Origin: Devosia sp. FKR38
Lineage (GTDB): Bacteria > Pseudomonadota > Alphaproteobacteria > Rhizobiales > Devosiaceae
Length of the DNA: 64,000 nucleotides
Assembly: GCF_005222805.1 (NCBI RefSeq)
Contig: NZ_STGC01000002.1
Location: forward strand, 943,836-1,007,835
Reading direction: 5' to 3'
Below are positions 9,141 through 18,184 of the stretch, in pieces. How positions within the stretch are numbered: position 1 is the stretch's first letter; each line of letters opens with the position of its first letter. A program made the translations under genes and the position numbers. The notes below the pieces were generated by a model. The model was not told the origin of the DNA. It made no database searches and saw only the letters and a program-made list of their open reading frames with translations.

Positions 9141-9704
9141 ATGACAACACACGACACATTGACGGCTCCGCCCACCCATTGGGTATTTGGCTATGGTTCC
9201 CTGATCTGGAATCCGGGCTTTGCCCATCTCCGGGCCGAGCAGGGCCTGTTGCGCGGTGCCCATCGCAGCCTGTCGATTGTGTCGCATCACCACCGCGGCA
9301 CGCCGGAGCGGCCGGGTCTGGTGTTCGGACTGACGCGGGGCGGCGCCTGTCGCGGCATGGCGTTCGAGGTGGCCGACAGCGATTGGAGCGATGTGCGCGC
9401 CTATCTCGAAGCCCGTGAGCAGGTGACGGCGGTTTATCGCGATGTGATGCGCCCGGTGCATTTGCGCGGCGGCGGCGTGGTGACGGCGCTGACCTTTGTG
9501 GTCGATGAGCGCCATGCCCAGTTCGCCGGCAAGCTGAGCCTTGAGCAGCAATTGGCCATGGTGCGGGCCGGGGTGGGCCTTTCGGGCCCCAATATTGATT
9601 ATGTGGTCAATACGGCGCGGCATCTGTCCGAGCTGGGGATCCGCGACCGGCAGTTGACGGCGCTGGTCGATCTGCTGCTGGCTGAGACCACTGCCGCAGC
9701 CTGA
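9141..9704 (+). CDS. ChaC-like gamma-glutamylcyclotransferase (first copy)
   Basis: A 187-residue protein with the cyclotransferase N-terminal motif VFGYGSLIWNPGF (residues 16-28), which forms the substrate-binding loop, and conserved RGAHRSL and GLVFGLTRGG segments. ChaC enzymes cleave the gamma-glutamyl bond of glutathione to give 5-oxoproline. Start: ATG at 9141 is preferred; a TTG at 9129 in frame adds four residues. A second, longer ChaC protein is encoded at 15946-16665, so the genome holds two paralogues within 7 kb. Confidence 0.87.
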   Translation: MTTHDTLTAPPTHWVFGYGSLIWNPGFAHLRAEQGLLRGAHRSLSIVSHHHRGTPERPGLVFGLTRGGACRGMAFEVADSDWSDVRAYLEAREQVTAVYRDVMRPVHLRGGGVVTALTFVVDERHAQFAGKLSLEQQLAMVRAGVGLSGPNIDYVVNTARHLSELGIRDRQLTALVDLLLAETTAAA

Positions 9705-9711
9705 CCTGTGT

Positions 9712-10053
9712 TCAGGCGGCCTGGGCGTCGGCCATCGGCGCGGCGCCTTCGAGATCCCAGATGGTGGACAGACGTTCTGCAGCGGCGCCCGGCGTCAGCA
9801 GGCGGAAGACGCGGTCAGCGCAATCAAGCGCCAGGCGGAAGCGGGAGCGGCTCAGCGGATCGCCCACCAGCTCGCTGGTCGAGCCCACCCACATGACATG
9901 GCTGCCCTTGGCGATGACATAAAGGTCGGCGTCGCCCATGGCGAATTTGTCGACATTCTCGCTCACCAGGTCATAGGCACGGCCGGAGCGACCCTGCCAA
10001 TGGCTGTGTCGCCCGAAGGCATGGCTGACGACCTTGTTCTCGATTCCAACCAT
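9712..10053 (-). CDS. SOS-controlled small protein of unknown function
   Basis: A soluble, 113-residue protein starting MVGIENKVVSHAFGRHSHWQ. I do not recognise the family. Features: a basic, His/Arg-rich first 25 residues, one predicted alpha/beta domain with GDADLYVIAKGSHVMWVGST in the middle, and an Ala-rich end. A GGGGATA ribosome site lies seven bases before the ATG at 10053 (a GTG precedes it directly). Upstream is a strong promoter whose -10 region is covered by a GAAC-N7-GAAC LexA box, so it should be induced by DNA damage. The stop lies 7 bases from the convergent ChaC gene. Confidence 0.72.
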   Translation of the reverse strand: MVGIENKVVSHAFGRHSHWQGRSGRAYDLVSENVDKFAMGDADLYVIAKGSHVMWVGSTSELVGDPLSRSRFRLALDCADRVFRLLTPGAAAERLSTIWDLEGAAPMADAQAA

Positions 10054-10085
10054 CACACGCTATCCCCACAGCGCTCATCGCATTA

Positions 10086-10100
10086 GAACAAAAATAGAAC
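10086..10100 (-). promoter_or_regulatory. LexA (SOS) box, GTTC-N7-GTTC
   Basis: On the plus strand GAAC at 10086-10089 and GAAC at 10097-10100 are separated by exactly seven bases; this direct repeat is the LexA operator established in alphaproteobacteria. It overlaps the -10 element of the promoter for the 9712-10053 gene. Confidence 0.8.
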
Positions 10101-10119
10101 AAAATGCACGTGGTGTCAA
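10091..10119 (-). promoter_or_regulatory. Sigma-70-type promoter for the SOS-controlled gene
   Basis: Reading the minus strand, a perfect TTGACA (-35, plus 10114-10119) is followed after 17 bases by TATTTT (-10, plus 10091-10096). An eight-base inverted repeat with a bulged A (10115-10136) covers the -35 and upstream. Confidence 0.75.
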
Positions 10120-10136
10120 CTCGCCTAACGAGTGAC
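10115..10136. repeat. Inverted repeat over the -35 region
   Basis: Arms GTCA(A)CTCG and CGAGTGAC with loop CCTAA, one bulged base. Possibly a second regulator site or the end of the convergent plsC-side transcription unit. Confidence 0.45.
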
Positions 10137-10182
10137 AACTACATCTATGGGGCTGTTCGTGTTTTTGGTCAATATATAGTGG

Positions 10183-10992
10183 TTATGGCCTTCCCTGGGT
10201 CGCTTGCCGGAGCGCATCGAGCTTGCTGCGCAGTTCGGGTCCGACCGGGCGGGAAAGCCCCTGTTCGTCAGCCTTGAGAATGAGGGCATCGGAATCCGAC
10301 TCAATGGCTTTTTTGAGTCGGTCCATGAAGACGTCGGGCGCAAGGCCCGCCTCGATCGCCGGCAGGAACTTTGCCTCGGCCGTGCCGGGCCAGATGATGG
10401 CACTGTTGCGGCCCCAGAACAGACCGGAATTGAGCGCAACCGGCACCACGGGCACCTTGAGCTCGGCATAGAGGCGGGCAATGCCCTGGCGGTAGTCGGG
10501 CGGCGCCAGCGGCGCGCGGCGGGTGCCTTCGGGGAAGATGACAATGCGGCAGCCGCGTTCGACGGCGGCATGGGCCTGGCGCATCATGGAGGGAATGGCC
10601 TCAGCGCCCTTCTTGCGGTCGACCTCGATACAGTCCAGCGAGCGTGCGGCCCAGCCGAAGAAGGGAATGCGCATCAGCTCCTTCTTGACGATATAGGCAG
10701 GGCGGCCGGTATAGGGGAAAATGGCAAACACATCCCAGTCGCTCTGGTGCTTGGCGGCAATGATGCAGCCGCCCTCGGGGATGTTCTCGGCGCCGGTGAC
10801 CAGCGTCTTCACACCGGTCAGAGCGCGCAGATAGGCCAGGTTCGAGCTGCACCAATAGACGGCCATGGCCCAGCTCACCCGGGTCCGGCCGGTGACCAGC
10901 GCGATAATCCCTAGAATAATGGCGATGATGGCGGTCTGGCCGATGAACAGCACATAGAACACGGCCGTACGAATTGCCTGAAACACCGCCAC
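10183..10992 (-). CDS. plsC: 1-acyl-sn-glycerol-3-phosphate acyltransferase
   Basis: A 269-residue membrane enzyme with an N-terminal hydrophobic segment and the acyltransferase motifs HQSDWD (HX4D, near residue 82) and FPEGTR near residue 153. It transfers an acyl group to lysophosphatidic acid to make phosphatidic acid in phospholipid synthesis. Start is GTG at 10992 with GAGGGAGA upstream; a GTG two codons later is also possible. It follows ftsE-ftsX at 74 bases on the same strand, the usual neighbourhood in this order. Confidence 0.92.
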   Translation of the reverse strand: MAVFQAIRTAVFYVLFIGQTAIIAIILGIIALVTGRTRVSWAMAVYWCSSNLAYLRALTGVKTLVTGAENIPEGGCIIAAKHQSDWDVFAIFPYTGRPAYIVKKELMRIPFFGWAARSLDCIEVDRKKGAEAIPSMMRQAHAAVERGCRIVIFPEGTRRAPLAPPDYRQGIARLYAELKVPVVPVALNSGLFWGRNSAIIWPGTAEAKFLPAIEAGLAPDVFMDRLKKAIESDSDALILKADEQGLSRPVGPELRSKLDALRQATQGRP

Positions 10993-11066
10993 AAAGAGTC
11001 TCCCTCGGCCTGATGCCGTGGCAGCGTCATAGCGGGCAAATTGCGGCTTGGCGAGGCCGTAGCGCG

Positions 11067-11996
11067 TCAGGATGTCTGGCTGAGGTAGCGGCGGACGGTC
11101 TGGCGCGAGGTGACGGCCGTCAGCGCCGCAATCACCGGAATGACGGCCACGATCATCAAAAGGCCGTCGAGCCCCAGCGCAAAGCGCCCGAACAGCACGC
11201 CGATCTGGGCCCCCGCTTCGCTGGGCAGCATATTGCCCGCCGCGGTGCCAACCAAAAGGAAGAAGGCCAGCGCGGCCGCCGTACCCAACAGGCCGCCTTG
11301 CAGGCCGATGGAGAGAAACCGCCCCTGGAACTCGCCGGCAATGAAGCTGTTGGAGGCGCCGATATAGTGCAGCACGTCGACGATTTCGCGGTTGGTCGCC
11401 ATGGCGCCGCGGGTGGCAAAGATAATGGCCAGCACGGTGGCCGCGCCGATCAGCACCAGCACCAGCAGGCCCGAGAGCACGATGGTGCCGGCCATGGTGT
11501 TGAGCTGCTGCCGCCAGGCGGCATGGGTGTCCAGGCTGGCGCCCTTGATGGCAGCGAGATTGCGCTGCAGCCCCTCGATATCGGCATCGACCGGATCGGC
11601 CAGCTGCACCACCACAAGGCGGGGGATTTCGATGGCCGACAGGTCAAGTCCGGCGCCCAGCCAGGGCTCAAGCAGCTTCTGGCTTTCCTCGACGGTCAGG
11701 GCCCGCGCGCTGGCAACGCCCGGCGTGGCTTCGGCCAGCGAGACGGCGGTGCGCAGATTGGAGTCCATGACTTCGCCGGACACCGGCCGGATCTGGATGG
11801 TGACCTCGCGGCCGACATCGGACGACCAGGCGATGGCCGATTTCTGCACCAGCACCACGCCGCCCAGCGTTACCGCCGAGAGAAAGCCCATGATGGTGAT
11901 CATCAGCAGCAGGGTGCGGCCGGCGACGCTCTTTTCCGGGACAATGGGGGCAGCGCCTCCGCGACGCGGCAGCAGGGACAACAGACGCTCAATCAT
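11067..11996 (-). CDS. ftsX: Cell-division ABC transporter permease FtsX
   Basis: A 309-residue protein with one N-terminal transmembrane helix (residues about 26-52), a periplasmic domain and three C-terminal helices separated by the IVDVLHYIGASNSFI segment, the FtsX layout. With FtsE it couples septum assembly to cell-wall hydrolase activation. The gene overlaps ftsE by eight bases, so the two are co-translated. Confidence 0.93.
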   Translation of the reverse strand: MIERLLSLLPRRGGAAPIVPEKSVAGRTLLLMITIMGFLSAVTLGGVVLVQKSAIAWSSDVGREVTIQIRPVSGEVMDSNLRTAVSLAEATPGVASARALTVEESQKLLEPWLGAGLDLSAIEIPRLVVVQLADPVDADIEGLQRNLAAIKGASLDTHAAWRQQLNTMAGTIVLSGLLVLVLIGAATVLAIIFATRGAMATNREIVDVLHYIGASNSFIAGEFQGRFLSIGLQGGLLGTAAALAFFLLVGTAAGNMLPSEAGAQIGVLFGRFALGLDGLLMIVAVIPVIAALTAVTSRQTVRRYLSQTS

Positions 11997-12651
11997 GGAT
12001 CGTCAGTTCCCCCTTGTTCAGCAGCATGCGCGGATAGCTGAACTTGTCGAGCAGCGGCAATTCATGCGTGGCGAGGATTATGGTCATGCCCAGCGTGCGG
12101 TTGAGCTCGGCAAACAGATGCACGAGGCGGCTGGAGAGTTCCGGATCGACATTGCCGGTGGGTTCGTCGGCCAGCAGCACCTTGGGCCGGGCGATGACGG
12201 CGCGGGCAATGGCGGCACGCTGCTTTTCGCCGCCCGACAGCAGCGACGGTGGCGCATTCATGCGCTCGCCCAGGCCGACCCATTCGAGCAGTTCGGTGAC
12301 ATTGGGGCGATATTCGGCCTCGGGTTGGCCGAGCACGCGCAGCGGCAGCGCCACATTCTCGAAGGTGGTCAGATGGTCGAGCAGGCGGAATTCCTGAAAG
12401 ACAATGCCGATATGGCGGCGCATCTGCAGCAGGCGATCCTGGCTGAGATGGCTCACATCCTCGCCAAACATGGTCACCCGGCCGCGTGACGGCTTGAGTG
12501 ACAGCAGCAGCAGCCGCAGCAGGCTGGTCTTGCCGGCGCCCGAGGGGCCGGTGAGGAAGTGGAAGGACCCCGGCTCGACCTTGAAGGTCAGGTCGTGCAG
12601 CACCTCAGGACCATTGCCATAGCGCAATCCTACATCGGAAAATTCGATCAA
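11989..12651 (-). CDS. ftsE: Cell-division ABC transporter ATPase FtsE
   Basis: A 220-residue ABC ATPase: Walker A GPSGAGKT (near residue 36), signature LSGGE, Walker B VLLADEPTGNVD, and H-loop ATHE. The length and ATG position (MIEFSDVGLRYG) match FtsE. It powers FtsX at the division site. It is the first gene of an ftsE-ftsX-plsC run. Confidence 0.95.
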   Translation of the reverse strand: MIEFSDVGLRYGNGPEVLHDLTFKVEPGSFHFLTGPSGAGKTSLLRLLLLSLKPSRGRVTMFGEDVSHLSQDRLLQMRRHIGIVFQEFRLLDHLTTFENVALPLRVLGQPEAEYRPNVTELLEWVGLGERMNAPPSLLSGGEKQRAAIARAVIARPKVLLADEPTGNVDPELSSRLVHLFAELNRTLGMTIILATHELPLLDKFSYPRMLLNKGELTIHD

Positions 12652-12799
12652 GACTGCCGGCTCCCCAAGGTTCGGAATGGCCCTGCGAATCAGGGATCGG
12701 CCGCAGCATAGCAGCGTGTGCGCAACGAAGCGGCATGCACCGTCCTAGGCGGGATGAAAGCGGCACAAATGTGGTGGATTGTGCTGCCGCGACCTGGGT

Positions 12800-12828
12800 T
12801 TGAGGAGTCTTAACACCCTGGCTCTAGA
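12800..12828 (+). promoter_or_regulatory. Possible promoter for the zinc-ribbon gene
   Basis: TTGAGG, 17 bases, TCTAGA, ending 43 bases before the ATG at 12872. The match is moderate only. Confidence 0.35.
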
Positions 12829-12871
12829 CTGGCGGGCGCTGTAGTCGCGTTCGCAAGCATCGTCTGGCCCC

Positions 12872-14080
12872 ATGATCATCAGTTGCCCACATTGCCAGAC
12901 CAAGTATCAGGTGACCTACGAGGCCATTGGTGCCACCGGCCGCAAGGTGCAGTGCGCCCATTGCCAGGAGGCCTGGCAACAGTCGCCGCTGCCCAAGGAT
13001 GAGCCGCCGCCGGCGCCCGAAGTGCGCAAGGCCGAAGAGGTGATCGCCGAAGACGGCCTCGATGAGGCCATGGCCACCGAGGAAAGGGCCGCCGATCTCC
13101 TCAAGCGCGCCGGAAAGAAGTCTGCCAAGGCCGACAAGGCCGCGGCAGCGGGCCGCGTGGCCGGCAAGATGGACCCGGCCGAAGTGCGCCGGCGCCAGAA
13201 GAATTTTTCCCGCCGCCAGAGCTCGATGATGTCCGAACTGCCGGTGGCGCGGTTGCGGCGTATCGCGCGGGTTCTGGCCGTGCTGGCCCTGGCTGGCACC
13301 GCCGCCGGCGCCTATTTCGGGCGTGTGCAGATCGTGCAGCAGTTCCCGTCCATGGCCGCCGTCTATGACAGGATTGGGCTGGGCGTGAATGTGGTGGGGC
13401 TTGATTTCACCGGCCTCAGCACGCTGCGCACCACGCGCAATGGCAAGGAAATGCTGATCGTCTCAGCGCAGATTGTCGGGTTGCGGGCCAGCCCGGCGCC
13501 CGTGCCCTCGGTGGTGGTGACGCTGCTCGATGAGCATGGCGCCACGGTCTACCAGTGGAGTGTTGATCCCCTGGTGCATGATCTGATGGCGGGTGAGCGG
13601 GCGACGCTGGACACCCAATTGTCGCAGCCGCCGGCCGGCGCCGTGCGCATCCGCCTGGCTTTTGCCGAGTCGGCGCTGCCGGCTGTTGCTGGTGCAGAGG
13701 CTGCCGCTGAGGACCATGGTGCGGCGGGAGATGCGCATGGTGCCGCAGATGCCCATGGCGCCACTGCTGAAACCGGCGACGCCCATGGCGCTGCCGCCGA
13801 AACCGGCGACGCGCACGGCGGCGAGGCTGCACCGGCCGATGCCCATGGGGCAGCGGCGACTGAAGGTCATGCTGCGCCCGCGGCCGACGGACATGCTGCC
13901 CCTGGCGCCGAAGCCCCAGCCGCGGAAGCCCATGGTGCAACCGATGCCCATGGCGCGACAGAACCGGCCGCCGCCGATCACGCTGCGCCGGCTGGCGACG
14001 CCCATGGCGAACCGACTTCCGATGCCGCTGCCGGTCACGGCGCGGCGACACCCGAACCTGCTACACCGGAGCATCATTGA
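12872..14080 (+). CDS. MJ0042-type zinc-ribbon membrane protein with a His/Ala-rich tail
   Basis: The first 37 residues hold a four-cysteine zinc ribbon, CPHCQTKYQ and CAHCQEAW. A charged linker follows, then one transmembrane helix near residues 130-150 and a DUF3426-like domain of about 110 residues. From about residue 270 to the end (402) the protein is built of degenerate DAHGA / GHAAPA repeats, with roughly seventeen histidines. The zinc-ribbon/DUF3426 architecture is common in alphaproteobacteria with unknown function; the His-rich tail is unusual and could bind metal (inference). The stop overlaps the next start by one base. Confidence 0.83.
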   Translation: MIISCPHCQTKYQVTYEAIGATGRKVQCAHCQEAWQQSPLPKDEPPPAPEVRKAEEVIAEDGLDEAMATEERAADLLKRAGKKSAKADKAAAAGRVAGKMDPAEVRRRQKNFSRRQSSMMSELPVARLRRIARVLAVLALAGTAAGAYFGRVQIVQQFPSMAAVYDRIGLGVNVVGLDFTGLSTLRTTRNGKEMLIVSAQIVGLRASPAPVPSVVVTLLDEHGATVYQWSVDPLVHDLMAGERATLDTQLSQPPAGAVRIRLAFAESALPAVAGAEAAAEDHGAAGDAHGAADAHGATAETGDAHGAAAETGDAHGGEAAPADAHGAAATEGHAAPAADGHAAPGAEAPAAEAHGATDAHGATEPAAADHAAPAGDAHGEPTSDAAAGHGAATPEPATPEHH

Positions 14081-14493
14081 TGGCCCGCATACTTGTTGCC
14101 GAAGACGATCCCTCCGTACGCGCCTTTGTGGTCAGTGCGCTGACCATGAAGGGCCATGAGGTGGTCGCCGAGGAGGATGGCGGACTGGCGGCCGAAACCG
14201 CCGATGCCGAGCAGGGGCGGTTCGATCTGCTGCTGAGCGACATCAAGATGCCCATCATGGACGGCATTGCCCTGGCGCTCGACGTGGCGGCCAAGTATCC
14301 GCATATCATCATCGTGCTGATGACCGGCTTTGCCGATCAGCGCGAACGGGCGCATGGGCTCGATGCGCTGATCTATGACGTCATCGTCAAGCCGTTCACC
14401 CTGGCGGACCTGCTCACCAAGATCGACGATGCCCTGGCGGGCAAGCCGGTCGAGGTGGTGTCCCTCGCCCGGCAGCATCGCGAGCCGCAATAG
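14080..14493 (+). CDS. cpdR: CpdR-like single-domain response regulator
   Basis: A stand-alone receiver of 137 residues. The acidic pocket (AEDD, residues 7-10), the phosphorylatable aspartate in LLSDIKMP (near residue 51), the Thr of MTGFAD and Lys of VKPF (near residue 104) are all present. No output domain follows. It resembles CpdR, which in Caulobacter and rhizobia steers ClpXP to degrade cell-cycle regulators when unphosphorylated. A TTG one codon upstream is an alternative start. It is coupled to the zinc-ribbon gene. The symbol is by resemblance. Confidence 0.75.
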   Translation: MARILVAEDDPSVRAFVVSALTMKGHEVVAEEDGGLAAETADAEQGRFDLLLSDIKMPIMDGIALALDVAAKYPHIIIVLMTGFADQRERAHGLDALIYDVIVKPFTLADLLTKIDDALAGKPVEVVSLARQHREPQ

Positions 14494-14500
14494 GTCGGCG

Positions 14501-15766
14501 TCAGACCCAGTCGGGCACGCTGTCGAGCGCGATCAGCTCATCGAGCGACTTGCGCGGGCGGATGACATGGAAACGGTCGCCGTCCACCAGCACCTCGGGA
14601 ATTAGGGCCCGCGAATTATAGGTTGAGGCCATCACTGCCCCATAGGCGCCGGCGCTCATGATGGCGAGCAGATCGCCTTCCTTGACGCCGGGCATGGTGC
14701 GCGCCTTGGCCAGATAGTCGCCGGTTTCGCAGACCGGGCCGACGATATCGGCCGTGATGGGCGGCAGGTTGGAGTGGTTGACCGGCACCACATCGTGGTG
14801 GGCCTCGTAAAGCGTGGGGCGGATCAGATCGTTCATCGCCGCATCGACGATGACGAAATTGGTGCCGCCTTCCTTCACATATTCCACCTTGGTGACCATG
14901 ATGCCGGCATTGCCCACCAAGAGGCGCCCCGGTTCGATCACCAGCGTGCAGCCGAGCCGGCCAATCTTGTCGCGCACCACCCTGGCATAGGCCTCGGGCA
15001 GCGGCGGGGCGTCTTCCTCGAGGTGATAGGGAATGCCCAGGCCACCACCCACATCGACATGGCGGATGTCATGGCCATCGGCGCGCAGGTCATCGACTAG
15101 GCTCGCCAACAGGTCAAAGGCGTCGCCAAAGGGGCTGAGGTCGGTAATCTGGCTGCCGATATGCATGTCCACGCCCACGGCCACCAGATTGGGCAGCTCG
15201 GCAATGCGCTGGTAGACGGCGCGGGCGCGGCCATAGGCGATGCCGAACTTGTTCTCGGCCTTGCCGGTCGAAATCTTGGCATGGGTCTTGGCGTCGACAT
15301 CGGGGTTGATGCGCACCGAGACGCGGGCGGTGGCGCCCATCTCGGCGGCCACCATGGAGAGGCGCTCCAGCTCGGGTTCGCTCTCGACGTTGAAGCACTT
15401 GATGCCCACGCTCAGGCCACGGCGCATCTCGGCAATGGTCTTGGCGACGCCGGAAAAGACGATCATGTCGGGCGCAATGCTGGCGGCCAGGGCGCGTTCG
15501 AGCTCGCCGAGCGAGACCACATCGGCGCCGGCGCCTTCAGAGGCCATCAGCTTGAGCACGGCCTGGTTGGAATTGGCCTTCATGGCATAGGCCAAAAGCG
15601 TCGGAATGCCCTCAAACGCTGCCTTCACCACCCGCACATGGCGACGCAGCGTGGCGCTGGAATAGACGTAGAACGGCGTGCCTACCTTTTCGGCCAGGGC
15701 GTTGAGATTGACGTCCTCGGCATAGAGCGTGCCGTCGCGATGCTGAAAATGGTGGACCAAGCTCAT
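14501..15766 (-). CDS. lysA: Diaminopimelate decarboxylase
   Basis: A 421-residue fold type III PLP enzyme making L-lysine from meso-diaminopimelate. The cofactor lysine lies in LAYAMKANSN (near residue 59); HVDVGGGLGIPY and EPGRLLVGNAG bind phosphate and substrate; the active-site cysteine is in VCETGDYLA. The start MSLVHHFQHRDG has AGGA upstream; a TTG three codons earlier is less likely. In relatives lysA follows argH and tlpA; here a ChaC gene lies between argH and lysA. Confidence 0.95.
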   Translation of the reverse strand: MSLVHHFQHRDGTLYAEDVNLNALAEKVGTPFYVYSSATLRRHVRVVKAAFEGIPTLLAYAMKANSNQAVLKLMASEGAGADVVSLGELERALAASIAPDMIVFSGVAKTIAEMRRGLSVGIKCFNVESEPELERLSMVAAEMGATARVSVRINPDVDAKTHAKISTGKAENKFGIAYGRARAVYQRIAELPNLVAVGVDMHIGSQITDLSPFGDAFDLLASLVDDLRADGHDIRHVDVGGGLGIPYHLEEDAPPLPEAYARVVRDKIGRLGCTLVIEPGRLLVGNAGIMVTKVEYVKEGGTNFVIVDAAMNDLIRPTLYEAHHDVVPVNHSNLPPITADIVGPVCETGDYLAKARTMPGVKEGDLLAIMSAGAYGAVMASTYNSRALIPEVLVDGDRFHVIRPRKSLDELIALDSVPDWV

Positions 15767-15853
15767 CGTCCTCAACAGTGTTCACCACTCCCAATGTCGC
15801 TCCGGCGACGGCCGGCGAGCATCCTGAGATCGGCGGATTGGCAGCATATCAGG

Positions 15854-15880
15854 ATGGATTCCGGCCTGCGCCGGAATGAC
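15854..15880. repeat. Dispersed palindromic repeat (GGATTCCGGC..GCCGGAATGAC type)
   Basis: Seven-base stem TTCCGGC/GCCGGAA with loop CTGC and flanks GGA/TGAC. Units of this form occur in many copies between genes of proteobacterial genomes. Confidence 0.6.
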
Positions 15881-15945
15881 ACCGCGATGGTGGAAGTTTG
15901 CGGGATAACTCCCTAGTGCAGCGGCGCGCAAAACGAAAGCAAGAC

Positions 15946-16665
15946 TTATCGATCCGGCTCATAAGCGGCTTCGATATGGTCTGCGACCAGGGCCTGCAGC
16001 TGCCACAGATGGGGATCATGGATGCCCATGGCCTCCAGGTGCTGCACGGTGGCAAAGAGATATTCGGCCATCGAGCCGCGCGCGCCCACCGCCTTGGCCA
16101 GCACTTCGGCAATCGCCTGGTCGGTGAGGCCGGACACATAGCGCCCCGAATGGCGATCGATGCAGAAGGTCAGCGCCCGGATAGTGCGATCGCCCGAGCG
16201 GGCATTGACCCAGCGTGGCGGAAAGGCCGAGGGCAGCCAGGCCATTTCGCGCTGCAGCAGCGCCATCATGCAGGTATCGATGCGGTCGGGCGGCAGGCGA
16301 TAGAGCACGCCCTTGCAGGCGCCGCCGCGATCAAGCGCCAGCATCAGGCCGGGGTTTTCGTCCGAGCCGCGGAAGCGATTGTTCCAGCCCAGGCAAAAGG
16401 CGCGGTGCCAGCCATGCACCAGCCCATTGCGGCTCTCGACGAAATCGCACGCCGGTCGCCAGATCAGCGAGCCATAGGCAAAGATCCAGACTTCGCGGTC
16501 GGCCCGGTCCGGCCCCAAGAGCTGCTCGATGATGGCCTGGTGTTCAGCCTCGGAGGCCGTCCACATGCCCTCGGGCGGGGCGGGCATGTCGGTGGACACG
16601 CCCGTGGGCTGCACATAGCCCACATGGCGTTCCGTCAGTCGCATCTGCCGGGGAATACCCGCCAT
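15946..16665 (-). CDS. ChaC-like gamma-glutamylcyclotransferase (second copy)
   Basis: A 239-residue protein with WIFAYGSLIWRPACDF near residue 61 (substrate loop) and the RGGACKGVLYRL and glutamate-bearing segments of the glutathione-specific ChaC family. It is longer than the copy at 9141 by an N-terminal stretch of about 45 residues. It probably degrades glutathione in the cytoplasm. The ATG at 16665 has GGACCGG just upstream; residue 8 is also a methionine. It lies between argH and lysA on the same strand. Confidence 0.87.
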   Translation of the reverse strand: MAGIPRQMRLTERHVGYVQPTGVSTDMPAPPEGMWTASEAEHQAIIEQLLGPDRADREVWIFAYGSLIWRPACDFVESRNGLVHGWHRAFCLGWNNRFRGSDENPGLMLALDRGGACKGVLYRLPPDRIDTCMMALLQREMAWLPSAFPPRWVNARSGDRTIRALTFCIDRHSGRYVSGLTDQAIAEVLAKAVGARGSMAEYLFATVQHLEAMGIHDPHLWQLQALVADHIEAAYEPDR

Positions 16666-16714
16666 CCGGTCCGATCCAAATCACTTGTGCGCCTAGACTA
16701 GATGGCGCTGGCGG

Positions 16715-18163
16715 CTACGCAACCCCGCCGTCACCATGGCCGCCATGCTTTTTGGCGGGCAGCGGACGGGGATCATGTTGCTGGCCGGTGAGCAGGGTCT
16801 TCCAGCGCGCCGCCTGGGTCAGCACACTGGCCGGGGCGGTGCCGCCATAGCTCTGGCGGGCGGCCACCGAGGCTTCCACGGTCAGCACCTTGTGGATGCG
16901 GCTATCGATGCGCTGGTCGATGAACTTGAAGTCCTCGATGGTCAGGCCCTCCAGGCCGCAGTTCTTCTGCTCGGCCAGGGCCACGATCTGGCCGGTGATG
17001 TGATGGGCATCGCGGAAGGGGATGTTAAGCTCGCGCACCAGCCAGTCGGCAATGTCGGTGGCGGTGGAAAAGCCGGCAGCGGCCGACACGCGCATGCGCT
17101 CGCGATTGGGCACCATGTCGCCCACCATGCCGGTCATGGCGGCCAGCGACAGCGACAGCGCATCGAGCGCGTCGAAGGCCACTTCCTTGTCCTCCTGCAT
17201 GTCCTTGGAATAGGCCAGCGGCAGGCCCTTCATCACCACGATCAGGCTGGTGAGGGCGCCCAGGATGCGGCCGATCTTGGCGCGCACCAGTTCGGCGGCG
17301 TCCGGATTGCGCTTCTGCGGCATGATGGAGGAGCCGGTGGTGAACTTGTCGGAGAGGCGCACAAAGCCGAACTGGGCCGAGCTCCAGATCACCATTTCCT
17401 CTGCAAAGCGGGAGAGGTGCATGGCGCAGATGGCGGCAGCAGCAACGGTCTCGATGATGAAGTCGCGATCGGAGACCGCGTCGAGCGAATTGGCGGTCGG
17501 GCGGTCAAAGCCCAGCTTTTCGGCCGTCATGTGGCGGTCGATGGGGTAGGGCGTGCCGGCGAGGGCCGCCGAGCCGAGCGGGCTTTCATTGAGCCGCTTG
17601 CGGGCATCGGCGAGGCGGCCGGCGTCGCGGCCGAGCATTTCGACATAGGCCAGCAGATGGTGGCCAAAGGTCACCGGCTGGGCGCTCTGCAGATGGGTGA
17701 AGCCGGGCATGATGGTGGCAGCTTCGTCCTCGGCCTTGTTGGCCAGGGCCAGCTGCAGCGTCGTCACCTGGATGATCAGCGTGTCGATGGTGTCGCGGAC
17801 ATAGAGCTTGAAGTCGGTGGCGACCTGGTCATTGCGCGAGCGCGCGGTATGCAGGCGCCCGGCGGCGTCGCCGATCTTCTCGCGCAGCCGGCTTTCGACA
17901 TTCATGTGAATGTCTTCCAGTGCCCGCGAGAACGTGAAGGTGCCACCCTCGATTTCGGCGAGCACCTCGTTTAGACCGGCCAGGATGCTGTCGCGGTCGG
18001 CATGCGTCAGAATGCCTGTCTCGGCAAGCATTGTGGCATGGGCGATCGATCCGGCAATATCCTGGCGGAACAGGCGCTGGTCGAACCCGATCGAGGCGTT
18101 GATTTCTTCCATGATGGCATCGGGGCCCGTGGCGAACCGGCCGCCCCACATCTTGTTGCTCAT
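16715..18163 (-). CDS. argH: Argininosuccinate lyase
   Basis: A 482-residue member of the aspartase/fumarase superfamily; the signature loop [12 protein letters not shown] is near residue 286, and [13 protein letters not shown] near residue 104 holds the substrate-binding residues. It splits argininosuccinate into arginine and fumarate, the last step of arginine synthesis. The C-terminus carries a short His/Gly-rich addition ([10 protein letters not shown]). It is divergent from tlpA with 21 bases between starts, a neighbourhood conserved in this order. Confidence 0.96.
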   Translation of the reverse strand: MSNKMWGGRFATGPDAIMEEINASIGFDQRLFRQDIAGSIAHATMLAETGILTHADRDSILAGLNEVLAEIEGGTFTFSRALEDIHMNVESRLREKIGDAAGRLHTARSRNDQVATDFKLYVRDTIDTLIIQVTTLQLALANKAEDEAATIMPGFTHLQSAQPVTFGHHLLAYVEMLGRDAGRLADARKRLNESPLGSAALAGTPYPIDRHMTAEKLGFDRPTANSLDAVSDRDFIIETVAAAAICAMHLSRFAEEMVIWSSAQFGFVRLSDKFTTGSSIMPQKRNPDAAELVRAKIGRILGALTSLIVVMKGLPLAYSKDMQEDKEVAFDALDALSLSLAAMTGMVGDMVPNRERMRVSAAAGFSTATDIADWLVRELNIPFRDAHHITGQIVALAEQKNCGLEGLTIEDFKFIDQRIDSRIHKVLTVEASVAARQSYGGTAPASVLTQAARWKTLLTGQQHDPRPLPAKKHGGHGDGGVA

Positions 18164-18184
18164 CGACTACCTCGGAGAACTGTT

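Noticed and set aside
13680..14080. DAHGA coding repeats considered as a CRISPR or DNA satellite
   Set aside because: The repetition is at the protein level and degenerate in DNA, in frame with the upstream gene and without spacers.
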